From Pyxicephalus adspersus (lineage: Eukaryota; Chordata; Amphibia; Anura; Pyxicephalidae), in NCBI RefSeq assembly GCF_032062135.1, contig NC_092861.1, forward strand, positions 124,469,907 to 124,533,906: 64,000 nucleotides of DNA. The letters run 5' to 3'. Under the pieces are notes generated by a model that made no database searches, was not told the origin of the DNA, and saw nothing but the letters and a program-made list of their open reading frames with translations. The position numbers and the translations under genes were made by a program. Shown in pieces: positions 62,034 to 64,000 of this stretch (its first letter is position 1; each line of letters opens with the position of its first letter).

Positions 62034-63180
62034 CAGTACTGTGGACTTGGTTTATAATTACTTTGTCTGCAAAAATGTACCGACTATAGAGCCTACTCTG
62101 CAGCCCTGCTAACAGAGCAGTTTATGGGCTTTTGTTAATAGAGAAATTCAGCACACATTCATACATTTAGGTACATATTTGAGATGCTTCCAAGGTTTAT
62201 CTGATCTGCTGTTCACCTCCATACTTGCTTCATGCTGCTGTTATATTTCCATTTAGTTCTATAGAGAAAGGCTGTTCCATAGCAAACAGACGTTCATAAA
62301 ACATGTATGCACATGCTTTTCAGGTTTTGGCTGTACTCTATGACCTCTCTCCTGATAACTGCTGTCTTGTGTGGATGACATTCTAAAAAGCCATCTCTGC
62401 TCCGCTTGCATAGCTGAATCCCAGTAGGTGATCCCTATGTCAGCTTGGCTTATTGGTTGGGTGCTGTGCAGCCTGCCTGAATATGAACTCCTATTTATAT
62501 GCTTTTTAGGGTTAAATGAGCATTTAGGAAATAGAATAGGGGATCCATCTGTAATAAGCTTTAAAAAAAGCATTTCTGCTGCCCAATTTATATGTTTATT
62601 GCATAGCAGATGGCACAGCAAATGTATTTTTCCTGGTGTTTTTCCCCTTTTCAGGCTTCTTACAATACTTCCACAGTTGTCATACATTTAAAAGTAATTA
62701 GAGCACCCAAAAGGAATCGCTGCTAACCAAGAAGAAACTTACTCTGTTTTTTTGTTGAAGTGAAATAGCCCAGGACCCAAGGGCTGCAAATCCTCATGCT
62801 GCTATTCTATACTTTTCACTACTTTACATTTCAGACACATTTAGGAGAAAATATAAAGCAGTGCAGGGAGATGGTGGAGACAGCAGATATAATCTGACGT
62901 GTGATGTCCAGTCATAGGCTGTGGGAGGGACAAGACCAGAAAGAAAAATTGTGTCCCTTCCCCTGCCAGACAGGTCTGCACTGTGTATGTCTCAGGACTG
63001 GATGGGCAGGAATACAAATCCTTTGGCAGGCAAAACAACAAACATCTATGTGTTTTTTTTGTGTATTTATCTGTTCAGCTTTAACAGTTTATTTTGATGG
63101 CAAAATATTTACTTTCTGTGTCTTCTCCACTTCCTAGAGAGCACCTAAGCTCCTGGAGAGACCCGTGTGTTAGTTTTTAT
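62034..63180. other. Intron sequence without recognised elements
   Basis: A 142-codon frame on the - strand (62259-62687) and a shadow on + show no domain or family motif. Treated as chance. Confidence 0.45.
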
Positions 63181-63264
63181 GTATTGTACAGTGCTGTGTA
63201 ATTTGTTGGCACTATATAAATCCTGTTTAATAATATTAATAATAATATTAATTAATAATAATAA
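63181..63264 (+). mobile_element. L2-type 3' tail with AAT repeat
   Basis: GTATTGTACAGTGCTGTGTA then TTGGCACTATATAAATCC and about 40 bp of AAT/TTA repeats. Confidence 0.85.
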
Positions 63265-63734
63265 AAGATCTTCTTTATTATGATTGGTAAGGACTCTCTG
63301 AATCATTGTAATATATCAAAACTCTGCAACTTGCCTTCCAAATCTGCTATGTGAGTTTTTTTTGGTTAATGCTCAAAAGCTATATTACACATCTCTCTTG
63401 GACAATGAGATCTTTGTCCTCCATTTCTTAGATCTGTATACATGTTGATACCATTGTGGCTGGTTTACACTCTCCCTTTGGCATTTCACAACTAATTAAA
63501 AATCATGAATGATGCAACCTAAGAAGTAGTAGAGGTACCGCAGGACAGTTTCATAGCTAAACGGAGAAAAACGCAAACTAGGAAGGATACAGTGTGGTGG
63601 GCTCATGTCCCCATCTGACTCCCAAAGATATAAATTATCTAGCTGGAGGCTAACCAAAGGCCAACTTTTACCAGACACTTTGAATTGACTAGTTCTAAAA
63701 TGTACCCCCTTACACTTAAATAGTTAGATTTAAA

Positions 63735-63957
63735 GGGCCTGATTTTTTAAAGTTCTCCAAGTCTGGAGGGAATAAACTTTCTTCAGTGAAGCTGGGCGAT
63801 TCAAAAAACCTGGAGTGGATTTCCTAAAAGTAATTTGCTAATTGTTAGCAAATGTTTTCAGTCCTGGAGCAGACCTTTCCAGGTGTGCTGGATCACCCAG
63901 CTTCACTGATGAAAATGTATCCTCTCCAGCCTTGGAGAGCTTTAATGAATAAGCCCC
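63735..63957. mobile_element. Palindromic 220-bp MITE (copy 6)
   Basis: GGGCCTGATTTTTTAAAGTT at the left and GCTTTAATGAATAAGCCCC at the right. Internal TTTGCTAATTGTTAGCAAA marks the palindrome centre. Confidence 0.88.
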
Positions 63958-64000
63958 AAAGAATAAGTAAATGTCCAACATATGTATTAACAAACGGTTA

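Larger units (their letters stand above)
29833..64000 (+). other. EHBP1: EHBP1 large intron (extends beyond window)
   Basis: It begins with the donor GTCAGT after the split Trp codon. No candidate for the following C2-domain exon was seen up to 64000, so the intron is at least 34 kb. Long 5' introns are usual for this gene in vertebrates. It is filled with transposon relics listed separately and with unrecognised AT-rich sequence. Confidence 0.75.

Noticed and set aside
62259..62687. 142-codon frame on - strand
   Set aside because: No recognisable domain, no splice-site or codon evidence, and a matching open frame on the other strand. Treated as chance.
29833..64000. Search for the next EHBP1 coding exon
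   Set aside because: No acceptor followed by a QPDKLVVVW-like frame was seen among the translated frames or by eye, so none is annotated.
1..64000. CRISPR arrays, operons, bacterial promoters or phage genes
   Set aside because: No regularly spaced repeats with unique spacers and no prokaryotic gene arrangement. Regular short repeats are AAT microsatellites of LINE/SINE tails.

Overview
This is a 64-kb piece of vertebrate nuclear DNA, most likely from a frog and probably a neobatrachian/ranoid. It is AT-rich, has no bacterial-type gene density, and carries many short interspersed elements: LINE-2 3' tails ending in ATA/TTA microsatellites, a tRNA-type SINE with the same tail, and several palindromic or TTAA-flanked MITE families that I associate from memory with frog genomes. 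The species cannot be fixed from the sequence alone.

Only one host protein-coding gene can be supported. On the + strand, positions 29729-29832 encode the first 34 and two-thirds codons of EHBP1 (EH domain-binding protein 1). They start with MASVWKRLQRVG and break inside the tryptophan codon at a GT donor. The same exon begins at a pyrimidine-tract/CAG acceptor (exon from 29459). A moderately GC/CpG-rich block at about 28140-28621, with three CCAAT boxes, a GC box and a GT donor at 28622, looks like the promoter and a non-coding first exon. The second coding exon is not visible downstream, so everything from 29833 to the end reads as one intron longer than 34 kb. Positions 1-28140 are then upstream intergenic sequence.

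Region by region: 1-7.7 kb holds L2 tails, a SINE, an odd CpG-rich repeat (4.8-5.25 kb) and TTAA MITEs. 7.7-8.9 kb holds a Penelope-like retroelement relic with three hammerhead-ribozyme-like motifs in an inverted arrangement. 8.9-17 kb is mostly unrecognised sequence with two TTAA MITEs, a CpG-rich repeat and an L2 tail. 17.2-18.15 kb holds a GTACACAC-ended MITE and a degenerate 240-bp tandem repeat. 19.3-20.2 kb is a 5'-truncated L2 LINE on the - strand with a 231-codon open stretch. 25.1-25.7 kb is a Tc1/mariner relic. 26.0-27.9 kb is a cluster of MITEs just upstream of the EHBP1 promoter. The large intron (29.8-64 kb) contains six copies of GTACACAC MITEs (several adjacent to one another), a partial copy, four copies of a 220-bp palindromic MITE, two nested transposon pairs, three L2 tails and a 5S rRNA-like pseudogene at 61.15-61.27 kb.

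No operon or multi-gene pathway is present. The functional content is the 5' end of one endocytic-adaptor gene embedded in transposon-rich DNA. Family assignments of repeats rest on visible termini and on remembered consensus patterns. No database search was run.
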